Assembly: GCF_963675165.1 (NCBI RefSeq)
Contig: NC_087389.1
Location: forward strand, 4,758,620-4,822,619
Length of the DNA: 64,000 bases
Reading direction: 5' to 3'
Origin: Halichondria panicea
Lineage: Eukaryota; Porifera; Demospongiae; Suberitida; Halichondriidae
Shown here: piece by piece, positions 23,866-34,454 of the stretch
Numbering within the stretch: position 1 is the first letter of the stretch
How the letters are laid out: each line of letters opens with the position of its first letter
The notes under the pieces: model-generated
Seen by the model: the letters and a program-made list of their open reading frames with translations, nothing else
What the model was told of the DNA's origin: nothing
The model's database searches: none
Translations under genes and position numbers: made by a program

Positions 23866-26800
23866 GTATAATAATAATATAATATAATAATAATTATGGT
23901 TTCACAGCATACATACAGGTGATTACAAAAAAAAAACAGGACAATATAGTGAGTGTACAGCTGAAGGCTAATCTGAAACTAGTCAGATTGCCCAGTGTGA
24001 GATAGATTATAGAGAACAAGCGATTCACAAACGAACACTAATGACCGTTGTGGAGCATTTACTGCAGGGACAGAGAAAATGAAAGGAACATAATTATGTT
24101 GTAGGGGTCGAAATGAGTTACAAAGTGGGACCATAGAAATCGCTTGATCAGTGTCTTTATGCATTGAGATGATAGATAGAGACATATCAATGGCCGGTAG
24201 GCAGTTCCACAGTCTGGGCAGACGGTTAAAATAGAAATAACGGTGTTGATTGTGGCTTGATCTGGTGTGACGGAGGGTGAGCTTGTCAGATGACCTTGTG
24301 TTAGAACAGGATATTGAGACGAAATCTGTAATGCAGAAGCGATTTGTTTTGTTTTTAAATGAGTTAACATTATGTCTGCCAGCTCGAAGGAGTACATCAG
24401 AGGAAGTAACTTTAACTTCACTAGTCTTTCCTTGTAGTCACCATCAGAGTTGCCTAGGATAAACTTTGTTGCTCTCTTCTGAATACGCTCCAGAGCTTCA
24501 GTATCTTTGACTAGCATTGGTCTCCAAAGTTGTGAGCAATACAACAGCTGTGAGCGAACCAGTGACAGGTATAGCTTCTTCTTGGTATATATACTGAGTT
24601 GGATGATGAGAAAGTACGGTGGAGTAAACCTAGTTGTCTGTATGCCTTAGCAGAAATGCTGTCATAATGCTTGTGCCAGCCCAGATCCTGTTGCAGTATT
24701 ATCCTCAGGTCTCTGTGACTCTCCTTTGGTGAGATCGGCCTCCCCGAAAGGAAGTAAGAGGAGTTCATAAAGAGTGAGGGGTTCTTAGAGAATTTCAACA
24801 ACACACATTTTTGAGAATTAAAAGAGAGGTTCCATTTGTTGCTCCAATCATTCAGCATATCAAGGTCCGATTGTAGTTCAATTGTATCTGAGGTTGATTT
24901 CATCTGATGAGAGCATTTGGTATCATCTGCAAAGATATGAATATTAGAGAAGTTAATGCTAAGAGGAAGATCCATTGATATAAACCAGAAAAAGCATAGG
25001 CCCAAGGATGCTTCCTTGCGGAACTCCAGAAGATACCGGTAGGAGAGTTGAGTGGTGACCATTGATGGATACTATTTGCCATCTAGAAGTAAGGTATTCT
25101 TTAAACCATCTCCATAGTGCGCCGGAAATCCCCAGATCATGGAGTTTGAAGAGAAGTTCCTTATGGGGTACTCTATCAAATCCTTTTTGGAAATCAAGAT
25201 ATATCGTGTCGTGCTGGCATCTTCTTTCTAGGGACTTTTCAACGCATGACAAAAAAGACAATAATTGTTGCAGACATGAGTGGTCTCTCAGGAATCCAAG
25301 TTGGGATTTCGATATTGATTGGCCAATGAACCCAAACACCTTATCATACACAATCCTTTCAAGAACTTTAGAGATTGAGCATAGAAGGGAGATTGGTCTG
25401 TAGTTTGAAATAAGGCTTTTGTCCCCAGACTTAAATATTGGGATAATACGGTGTCTTTGGGAGCTTGCAGCTAGCCAGGCTCATTTTAAACAGATGATGT
25501 ACCACTGGGTAAAGAGCAAGGGAACATGTTTTTAGTATCCTAGGACCTATACAGTCAGTTTCTGAGGCTTTGAAGGGATCCAAACTTGAGAGGGCTGTGT
25601 ATACTTCAGTATATCTGAGAAGGCAATATTATTCAGAACAGAGGTTCCTGAACAGAGAGTGTGGGTATGGGAGGCATTAGAAGTGGGCTTTGAGTAGACT
25701 GATTCGAAATACTCATTAAAGAGAGAAGCTTTATCTGCATCAGATGTGGCAGTATGAGAATTGAGATGCATTGCTGTTGTTGTGCAGAACACTATTTATG
25801 TATTTGTAGATTTGTTGCTGTTATTGTGGGCAAACTCTTCAACAAGTTGTGCTTCATATATCGACTTTGAGATTTCCATATGATCACACAGTTCTTTTTC
25901 ATTAGTTTCCAGTTTAGTTATGTTTGACACAGACCCATTAAGCCTGGCCTTCTTCCTGGACGAGCAGACACGGTGAATAAGATGCCTTGTGGTAGAATTG
26001 TACCACTTTAGATAATTCTTGTTTGCCTTAAGCTTGACCAGAGGTGCGAACTGACTTATAGCATTGTTAATGATCCATTGGAGATTACACCAAACTGCCT
26101 CAACATCCGTACAATTCATACACAAAGAGAAGTCATAGTTAAGCAAATAGACTATCAAGCATTCATAGTCTAGTTTCGAATAGTCAAGAACATATAGCGG
26201 CACTTAGCAACAGGAATAGTTGGCCTGGCATTGGCTGAGAAGTGAAATGAGATTAGGTAATGATCTGAACATAATAGTGGGGGAGACACTCATCAAGCCA
26301 ACGGTTTCTGGAGTTGATGACAGGACTAAATCAATACAGTTTCCCCTATTATGGGTAGGTACAGTGACTAACTGGGTGAGGTCACAATCAAAAACAAAAT
26401 CACAGAAAAGATTAGACATGATAGTGGAACCTGAGAGTAGAGACCAGTTTATGTCTGGGCGATTAATGATTAAGATATTACACTCCCTGGCCAATTTAAT
26501 GAGAAATGATAGAGTGTTGGTAAAAATATCAAGATCCACATTAGGGGGAAGATGAACAGTACATACAGTACATTTCATTCGACGGCAATTAGTTCTAGAT
26601 TGGAGGGGGAGGCAATGAGCTTAATTAGTTGGAATTGAGTTATGAATTGCAAATAGAACTCCGCCTCCTCTAGTCCTCCTGTCCTTACGATAGATGGAAT
26701 AATCATACGGCAATATTTCGTTATTCATAATTGAATCATTCAGCTAGGTCTCGGTAACACCAATAATGTCAGGAAGGGATGAGTAAATAAACAATTGAAA

Positions 26801-27690
26801 ATTGACTAATTTGTTCACAAGACTGCGCACATTTATAAGGTTGAATTGGTAATTTGCTGATGGTCAGTCCTGCTGACTAGCTTCAGGTGGCGTACCTGGA
26901 TTAGGGTCAGTATGTTCTGAATTATCAAGCTGAATAGACTCCCTAGGAGAGACAGAATTAGATGCTTCCATGTGAACGGGGTTGGGCCTGGCCTAATCAT
27001 TATCCAACATTGCATGGGGTTTGTAAACCGAATTTACGATAGATCCATACTTCATATATATATCCTTGACCCATATGGTGGTACCTTTTATTTTAATGTC
27101 TTTTCTTTCCATTCCAGACTGAATTAGCTCCCATCTCTTTTTCATAAGTGTGGATTCAATTAATCTCTCTGCTTTGGTCATGTTTGGTTTGATGGAGAAA
27201 CCAGGAGATGCTCTCAAGTTCCTATGGCCAGCTAGAATTGCTGATACTTCACATGTGCGGGAAAGCTTGACTAGTATTGGTCTGTGCCTTTCTTCTTTGT
27301 ATTTACCCAGTCTTACACAGTCTCGAATAGATTGAGCCGGAATCGAGTCATCCACTTTCTGGACCAGGGAAGCTACCGCACCTATGTCTTCAGATAGGCG
27401 GATGTGTCTTGAGGAGCCTTTCTTGCATTCCTGAATGCCATAGACAACAATATTGTATTTACGATCTTTAGGGTTTGGGGTAAGAGTGGGTAGAGACATG
27501 GCTTCCTTTGTTGGTGGGGTAGTTAGCACAGGAATGGGTCCTGAGAGGTAGAAATGGCCTGAAATATCTGCTTTGGAAGCCCAGCACAAGTTCTGTGTAG
27601 CCAGCCCTGGCAGGTGCCATCACAGAAGACGGAATTCTGGCCTTTGCTTTTGCCCTCAGGTTCCTTGATTACTTTCTCGCATATTAATAA
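23866..27690 (-). mobile_element. Decayed non-LTR retrotransposon (CR1/L2-like LINE)
   Basis: Reading down the minus strand: a PHD-finger segment (VFCDGTCQGWLHRTCAGL, about 27650-27570); ORF1 at 27589-26993 with NIVVYGIQE and RPILVKLSR motifs; a broken endonuclease (GGGVLFAIHNS near 26660; RPDINWSLLS and NRGNCIDLVLSS in 26578-26204); a linker; then reverse transcriptase with FDRVPHKELL, SGVPQGSILGP and the catalytic FADDTK (25351-24511); and a C-terminal part with ERIQKRATKFILG to 24059. At least five frame breaks make it inactive. The 3' end seems to be the (TAATATTA)-like tract at 23866-23900. ORF1 with PHD finger plus EN-RT fits the CR1/L2 group. Confidence 0.85.
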
Positions 27691-27747
27691 TAGTCTGTAA
27701 GATATAGAATGATATTATTATAATATGTTATTCTCCCTGTTTTACAG

Positions 27748-28530
27748 ATAACAGCACCTGTTTATCAGTACAAGGTTAAAGTCTTGACTCCTGTAAAACG
27801 CAAGAAAGCAATAACAAGACAACTACATGATTTCAAAGGAAAATTTGGAAGTGTTTCTCAATTAAAAACACAAATTGATACTGAACTCGGAGATGAGTTA
27901 CCCAACAGTTCAGTAGATGTGGGCTACTTCGATGGGCACCAATCTGCGAAGGTGTGGCTTGTTTCAGCCAAAGATCTCAAGGTTATGTACGAAAAAGTTA
28001 TAACAGTTCTTGCGAGATATTTTTGTGGGTGCAAACAAGTGAAGATGTAGATGCTGACGAACAGTGATATAAATCCAGAACCTAGTAGAAAGAAAGGAAA
28101 GCAGCAAATCTAAAGAGGATAAACTTAAGGAGATATATGGCAAGCTTAAGAGTCAGCATGACGAATCGTCCTACAATACACCACATTGTGGGCGCGAATG
28201 ATTCAGTGTGGTACCCATGACGACTACAAAGACTCTCCACATGTGCCAATGATTACTGGAATGCCTCAGAAACGTCTGAAAAAGGACTCTCTTACTGAAA
28301 CCTTTGCTGGAGCTGCTGAAGCAATTGCCAAAGCGTTTTCAACTCCTCAAGATCGTCCGGCCGCTTCGAGTTCAAGACCTGATTCGGGAATTGTAGGAGT
28401 TTCACCTGGAAAATGCATTGATTTAAGATCAAAGAATTTACAACAACTATACGGTTCCTACAAGAGCGTTTCGAGGACAACATTATCTCGGCCTCTCAAC
28501 TTGCTGAACAAAAAGCTTTTTTTTTTATGC
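27748..28530 (+). pseudogene. Fragment of an uncharacterised animal gene family, frameshifted
   Basis: The segment begins after an AG acceptor-like site and reads ITAPVYQYKVKVLTPVKRKK, then a domain ending YEKVITVLARYF, with a stop at 28050. Further blocks in shifted frames read KEDKLKEIYGKLKSQH, LWARMIQCGTHDD, SLTETFAGAAEAIAKAF, VSPGKCIDLRSKNLQQL and, after another shift near 28460, RFEDNIISASQLAEQK. This block order (LWARMI..., SPGK...RSK...L, helical tail) matches a multicopy family of unknown function that I recall from cnidarians and fishes. At least three frame changes make this a relic. Recognition is from memory of the pattern only. Confidence 0.5.
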
Positions 28531-28810
28531 TCTATACGTAACCTTACATAATATTCTTTTGTCATTCAGTACTTGTATATAGGTTTTTTTATAATTATAC
28601 CATGGTAAAAAATCAATGTTTACTGTAATTCATTCCAGTGCAATGTTATGAGAATAATTAGCAAGTGATCAGTATTTAGAACTGTATATTCCACACGATT
28701 CAATCCATGCTTCACAACTAGTCTTCCTTTGTTATTGTTGAAAATGCAGCTAGAAATGTAGTCTCGATATCCATTGTAGCACTCAATTCCTGTTCAATTA
28801 GCCTGATTGA

Positions 28811-29686
28811 TCATGATGACTTAACTTTATTGAAAAGCATCTCAATAGGGTTATAATCAGGGCTGTAGGGAGGGAGATAATGGACCAGACTTCCCATCTC
28901 ACGAATTACACTGGTTACACCTGTTACGTGATGCACTGAACAGTTATCCATTATTACAACGCTATTCGAATTATATACCCATCAAAAGTCATGAGGTGTG
29001 GTAGTAACTGCTTTTCAATGAAATTGACATAGATATCTCTATTAACAGACCCACGTACAATCTTAAGATCTATGATACCATTGATTGTCATAGCTGCAAT
29101 CGCCGAAACACGCTCGCCTCATTTGACAGGCATGCCTCGCGCTGCATATCCATACTTACGGAGAGCATTTCGTCGGTCACAGCCAGTCTCGTCAATGAAA
29201 ATAGGAAAATGATCTTCATACATTGAAACTTCACTTACATAATAAGTAGCTCTAAGTTCTTCATCTCTCTGTGAAGCTATACTAGTTGCATTTTTTTTCT
29301 ACTGAAATTATTTTTCTTCAAAAAGTGCACAGAGATGAAAGGCTGATGCTTAGACCGAACATCCAGCTTAATTCATACTGGATTTCCCACAGATAGATCC
29401 CAGGCTTATCCAAAACAAGCATAAGCACAGTCAACTGCACTGGCCTTGTCATCTTGATGGGGAGGTTCTCACAAGAGTATGCCTTTTTCATAACTGTTCC
29501 AGTTGTCTTAAAAGTATTCACAATCCTATGAACTGTAGAAGCATCTACGGACAGATTTGAAGCAATATTTTTCAGGGAGAGCTTTTCAACCTCGCGCTGC
29601 CACACCATCCTCCATCGAAGGTCTTCACTGTAGGCAGATGTCCTCTTTGATCCACATGAAGTGGAACTTGCTCCTCTCACAGCCAT
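28811..29686 (-). pseudogene. IS630/Tc1-like DDE transposase, disrupted
   Basis: The N-terminal frame from 29686 has a helix-turn-helix region (LRWRMVWQREVEKLSLKNIA, then DASTVHRIVNTF). Downstream segments in other frames carry the DDE core: FIDETGCDRRNALRKYGYA with the first Asp, IMDNCSVHH with the second, and YLPPYSPDYNPIEMLFNKVK with the Glu. Frame changes near 29300 and 28990 and an internal stop near 29120 make it non-functional. Terminal repeats were not identified. Confidence 0.8.
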
Positions 29687-30626
29687 AGCTAGTGACTCTT
29701 CAGCCTTTCACAAGGCTATATCAGTGTCTAATCTTAACGTCTATTCGATTTTACTGTTATACACACCTGTAATTGTCAAAACAAGTCATTAGTATAATTA
29801 TGTCCTGACCATAAACTTAAGAAGACACTGCTCAATTGATGGCTCAGTATAATTATAATAGCCTATACTGGCAGACCACATCAAAATAAGGCTTTATGGA
29901 GAAAAAACAGAGTGGGGACTGAGAGTCAGTAGTGTGACCAAACTAAAGAATAGAGTTAGTATCATCACTTTATAAGTTACATAGATCTACTTACAAGTGA
30001 TTCACACGTATATAGAACTGCATGAGTGGAGGGGTACAATACAAGTACTAATTAGCTTGTAGCAATGGCTTGACGTATTCTTTGCTTGTATAAGGGCTAA
30101 GTAATATACGTAAGGTAACTCCTCAAACCTTGTTATGCATGCATGTATTGTGGTAATACCCACTTAAGAAAACATTCTTTAATTAATAGCCTGGCAGACG
30201 AAATCAAGGGCTTTATATTTCCAGTGCATGCATGTAGCTGATATCGATATCATACCAGATGTGTAGCAATAATTAGGCCACACAAATTGATCTCATGTTT
30301 CACATAGCCTCAGTCCCAAGCTCTTTCTTTGTCACAATCGTTCAATAAGAGGTATTAATTTGAGATAGAGGTAAAGTTAAGAAAAGGAGAGCGAAGTCGC
30401 GTGACAGTAGAAGGGTGGTAGAGACTAAAAGGGTGAAATTGAACGTAGGCAGGTAGAGTATATACCCACCTCAATCTATGACTAATAAACTTTGTGCAAG
30501 ACTGGCGGACATGGCCATTAGACTTGGAAGTGGCAGCACTTCAATGTGTTATACAAGCTAGCTAGCTATACCTACTTACTATAGTACTAGATTGTGTGTT
30601 TTACAATAATATAGCTACTATTAATT

Positions 30627-30723
30627 TAGCTTCGTTCCCAGGCCAATCCATCTCCAGCTAGGTCGACTCCTAGGCCTGGTCGACCTAGCGTTCAAATGGA
30701 GACGGATCCTGGGAACGAGGCTA
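30627..30723. mobile_element. 97-bp MITE with 9-bp target duplication
   Basis: It begins TAGCTTCGTTCCCAGG and ends CCTGGGAACGAGGCTA. Identical 9-bp repeats CTATTAATT flank it (30618-30626 and 30724-30732). A 9-bp duplication is typical of Mutator-like elements. The internal palindrome includes AGGTCGACTCC and its inverse. Confidence 0.85.
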
Positions 30724-30847
30724 CTATTAATTCAGATTTATCAGATCTGCTATATAGACTAGCTTATAGTAGTCATCATTATCATCTAGCATAATAATTA
30801 TAGTTTAGTTATCATAGAGCAGGTAGCTATATATGATACTAAGCTAC

Positions 30848-30912
30848 TAGCCTCGTTCCCAGCCAAGTTGTCTCTAAAATAACGAAGAAAAATTGGCCTA
30901 GGAACGAGGCTA
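30848..30912. mobile_element. 65-bp MITE with 9-bp target duplication
   Basis: It begins TAGCCTCGTTCCCAGCCA and ends CCTAGGAACGAGGCTA. Identical repeats CTAAGCTAC flank it (30839-30847 and 30913-30921). Same family as 30627-30723. Half-copies with GGGAACGAGGCTA are visible near 44726 and 54512. Confidence 0.85.
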
Positions 30913-32219
30913 CTAAGCTACCTGCTATCAGAGCTGCACACTGGTTCACCATTGCACTGAGCTTGGTCTCTGCTCCTGGCCTTACTTTGCAGTGTGTTAA
31001 TTAATGCGTGGGAGAATACCACCTACGTTACAATGGTGGGCTACATATCACCCACGTTCATAAAAATGTATGTGGACCACGCGACTTCGCATACTAGGCT
31101 TTACTTTTTCTTTCAGGTCTATCATTTCCTTCTTTACATACTGCCTGCCATCATCTCATTTATATTGAGAGCTAGACAAGAATAAAAAAAAAATAACCTG
31201 GGGACAAGCAGACTTTTAATTCCCAAAAACAGACTAGGGTGGCGCAGGCAAAAAAAGTAATGAATATTATTATAAAACCACAATAATTATTATTAACAGA
31301 GTCACAACACACCACAAAAAGTGACTTTAGCAAAACATTACTACGCTTTGCTAAATCACGTGGCCATTCTTAACCTCTGACCTGGACCACTATATCGGGG
31401 TTTATTCTGCAAAACTATGACCCGTAAAATCTGTGATACATTATTAGGTGTGGCTTATTGTACTCCTCGTGCACGCACATTAAAACACTTATTGCTAGCT
31501 ATTTAAAGTGTGATATACAATTAATTACAATCTACTTACAAGACTTGTAACAAGTGATCCAATAGTAGAACTGAGGGCTTCAATGCAATTTCTTATAGCA
31601 ATGGCTCATACTGTATCATAGAGTAAAACAAAACAATTATGTGAGGGAACTCCCCAAACCTATATAGTCTGCATTGTGGTTCTTCAAATTAATCTTAAGC
31701 CTACTGGCAGACCACATCAAAGGCTTTATGCATATTCATATCTACTATTGTGAAAGCAGGATTAAAAAAAAAATCAAATTGAGCATTTGCACAATTCTTC
31801 TCCAGGTACTAGATCTACATCCTTGCAATTGGTTACTTTCATATTGCGTTCTTGAGCCCAATCTCCTTGACCGCCCATGATGTGTTTCTTTCGATTTGTT
31901 TTCCTTTGTGATTTTTCTTTTAGTTCGTGGAAAACATCGAGTATTTTTTACACAAACTCAGCCTGCTTTGTTTCGCTGAAGGTTCGTGCAATTCATGCAA
32001 ACAGAAGTCAGACAAGGCGATGCAAAAGTTAGGATGGACGCTCTTCTGTGCTTTTTAATAAAAATCTTTTATGCCTTTTATAGTAGAGAAGTAGGAATTA
32101 CAATAATTAATTATTATAGAACACTTCTAGCTAGTAATGTTTTGCTGTATATGCCTATTATAGCTAGGAAGTGAATAGTATAGAGTCACTACAGTCCAAT
32201 TAAGTAACAATTGCAAGCC

Positions 32220-32397
32220 AGAAACATAACACATAACAGTTAAATTGCAGTACACCTTTGAACTAACATAGTATCAGTTAAATTGACATAGCCTTAGTTG
32301 AACTGACGTGACAAATTGGAATTGACATAGGGTAGCCTCAGTTGAATCTCCCACAATCTCGAGCCTATACTATAATGTGTACCTCAGGGCCACCGTA
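32220..32397. mobile_element. Right half of a TACGGTGGCCCTGA-family element
   Basis: It ends CTCAGGGCCACCGTA at 32397 and is preceded by diverged tandem units of the type AGTTGAACTGACGTGAC and AGTTAAATTGACATAG. A matching left end was not found nearby, so the full boundaries are unknown. Confidence 0.6.
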
Positions 32398-32572
32398 CAT
32401 TAAACTTTCAGTTTTGATATATAACTATAGACTAATGTAGCAATGATAATATGTGTCCTTACAATAAAAAAAACTCTGTCAACAATATTAATGAAAAAGC
32501 TAGTACTACAGTACATTTATAATTATACAATCTGCAGACTATAATTATATATACTAAATCCTATGAACAAAG

Positions 32573-34454
32573 TCACGTACTATTTATAGTGCAGTATTTC
32601 CCCCTAACAGCTGATGACAAGTCCCCATAATCAATGTCATGGAGAGCGTCGGCAATAATGCTCCAAGTTATTCCTAGACTCTTGTAGTTTTTGGCAATGA
32701 ACAGGAACAGAGCAATCTTCTGACCTTCAGTATCTGGATGTGTACAGAGAGAAAATAAATAACATAACTAATTAACCCTTTCCCAGTTTTAATTAAAACA
32801 AGAAAATACAGAATAAATAACAATTTTCTTTAAAAATTCATATATCATGAACCATACATTGAAATGACTTGTAACTATTTCCTGCAGGTAGCGCAGGTAT
32901 CTTGACACCATCTTCGTTACCTAGCAACTGACCACCCCCACTAATTAGCAATTGTTTACAAACATTCACAATTATGTACATAAATAATAATTTATTGTAT
33001 GACGGCACAAAGACACTAAATAAGTGTTCTCAATGTTCTCACGGTGACATGGTTCAATCAGGATCTGCATAAAGTTCTCAGTGAGGTCGTACCAGCAGAC
33101 GCTTTCTTCACCTACACACAGGTTTACAAGTTCAATGGTGGCTCATGATGTCCACTGCTGTACTAACTAGCCTAAATACAATTATATACTGTACTACATA
33201 ATGCTTACCAGATCCAAGAAGTTTATCCATCGCAAGAGCCTTAGCTTGAGGTAGCTTCTTATCTAGCTATGATCCCAGTCACTATCCTCTCACTCAATAA
33301 GGCCATAAGCATCGATATTCTCACTGTCTAGCTGCTCTATAGAACCTCACTGAGGTTGTACTACGAAGATCTTGAAACGGTCACTTTTCTTTCGACATTA
33401 TTGTACGAAGCGTACCTCGAGGCAGCATATACACAGCGAATTTTTGAAAATTACCACTAAAGTAGCCGTCATATGACGGCTTCAACGGGGAAAGGGTTAA
33501 TATATAGAAAGAGGCAAGAACTAAACAAAGTAACAATTCCCCAATGCATCATTTTAATTTACCACATCGATTGTCTTGCTGGATGACCTCCAGTCGGTAT
33601 TGAGGAATGCCCAAACTGACCCCAAAGAGTATTGGTTTTGTGAGTGTCTTGAGCTCCTTGTATAAGATAATGAGAGTGAACTCTGGTGGTACTGAATGGG
33701 AGGAGAGGGACATTAGTACTATACAGTCACTATAGTAAATTAAGGTGCACATCTCGTAAGAGTCAGCAACTAACACAACTGATCCTGTATGTATACGTAT
33801 ATGTGTGATATAGCTCAATTATGATAATTATTATAAGTGTCTCTGCAAAAAAATATTAGTGACAGCTAGACTGACAGGTGATCTACCTGAACTGGCTGGA
33901 GTTACTTGTAGAGATGAAGTTGGGAGGGGTGGTGCAATTACATCATCTTTACTAGAGTCAGCAACTAACACAACTGAGCCTGTATGTATACGTGTGTGTG
34001 ATCTGAGGGTCAATACAAGCGAGTTAACTCACTTGTTTCTTCCAGCTGATCAGTTATTAGAGTAGACTGTACAGTAGGCTCATCATTGAGTGATTCTGTA
34101 GCTTGAAGGGAGTGCTGGTAATTATGTACTGGAGTAAAGATCTCAAAATTGGCAGGAGCAGTGCTAAGAGTGTCCAGTGCATTGTCTGTTTGGTCGAGCT
34201 ACAATAATTATAAGATCAGTAAAAAACATACATAAAATGTACAACATTCACTCACGTCAAATAGTTCAGCCACCTCAATCAATTTTGACAGTAGTGCATC
34301 CCAAAGTTTGTAGAAAACACAGGCCATCTATAGATTGAAATGATAGTGTCTATGCCAATAATTATGAAAAATGACTTACCTCTTCATTTTGCGGAGGTAA
34401 ATATGTTTTCTCCCACTTATTCAGCAATGCGGTTTTTCGTGATTCCTCAAAGGC
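32573..34454 (-). other. C-terminal exon cassette of NLR copy C (linker plus Death domain)
   Basis: Exon 2 (25 codons, AFEESRKTALLNKWEK) starts 51 bp after the LRR exon. Exon 3 (24 codons) reads MACVFYKLWDALLSKLIEVA, a predicted helix. Exon 4 (55 codons) is acidic and Ser/Thr-rich. Exon 5 (31 codons) carries VADSSKDDVIAPPLP. Exon 6 (43 codons) reads KELKTLTKPILFGVSLGIPQ, and exon 7 ends with ITWSIIADALHDIDYGDLS and a stop. The Trp and the LG-IP/LEVI pattern fit Death-domain helices 2-5. Intron 6 is long (829 bp) because of a piggyBac-like insertion, and intron 5 (195 bp) contains a second, degenerate copy of exon 5 (about 33740-33830). Confidence 0.85.

Larger units (their letters stand above)
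29690..32570. other. Intergenic region with MITEs and relic duplication units
   Basis: No gene is supported. A recurring intergenic unit (TACTTACAAG, then ATAAGGGCT with AGTA, then GGAACTCC and GCAGACCACATCAAAG motifs) appears at about 29800-30250 and 31530-31740. Related copies lie at about 11690-11850, 39225-39390, 46150-46330, 53540-53640 and 54720-54900. Two tiny 9-bp-TSD elements are listed separately. The right half of a TACGGTGGCCCTGA-family element ends at 32397. Confidence 0.5.

Noticed and set aside
30994-31185. Possible small membrane protein (YHFLLYILPAIISFIL)
   Set aside because: Short frame in AT-rich repeat-containing DNA with no homologous context or splice support.
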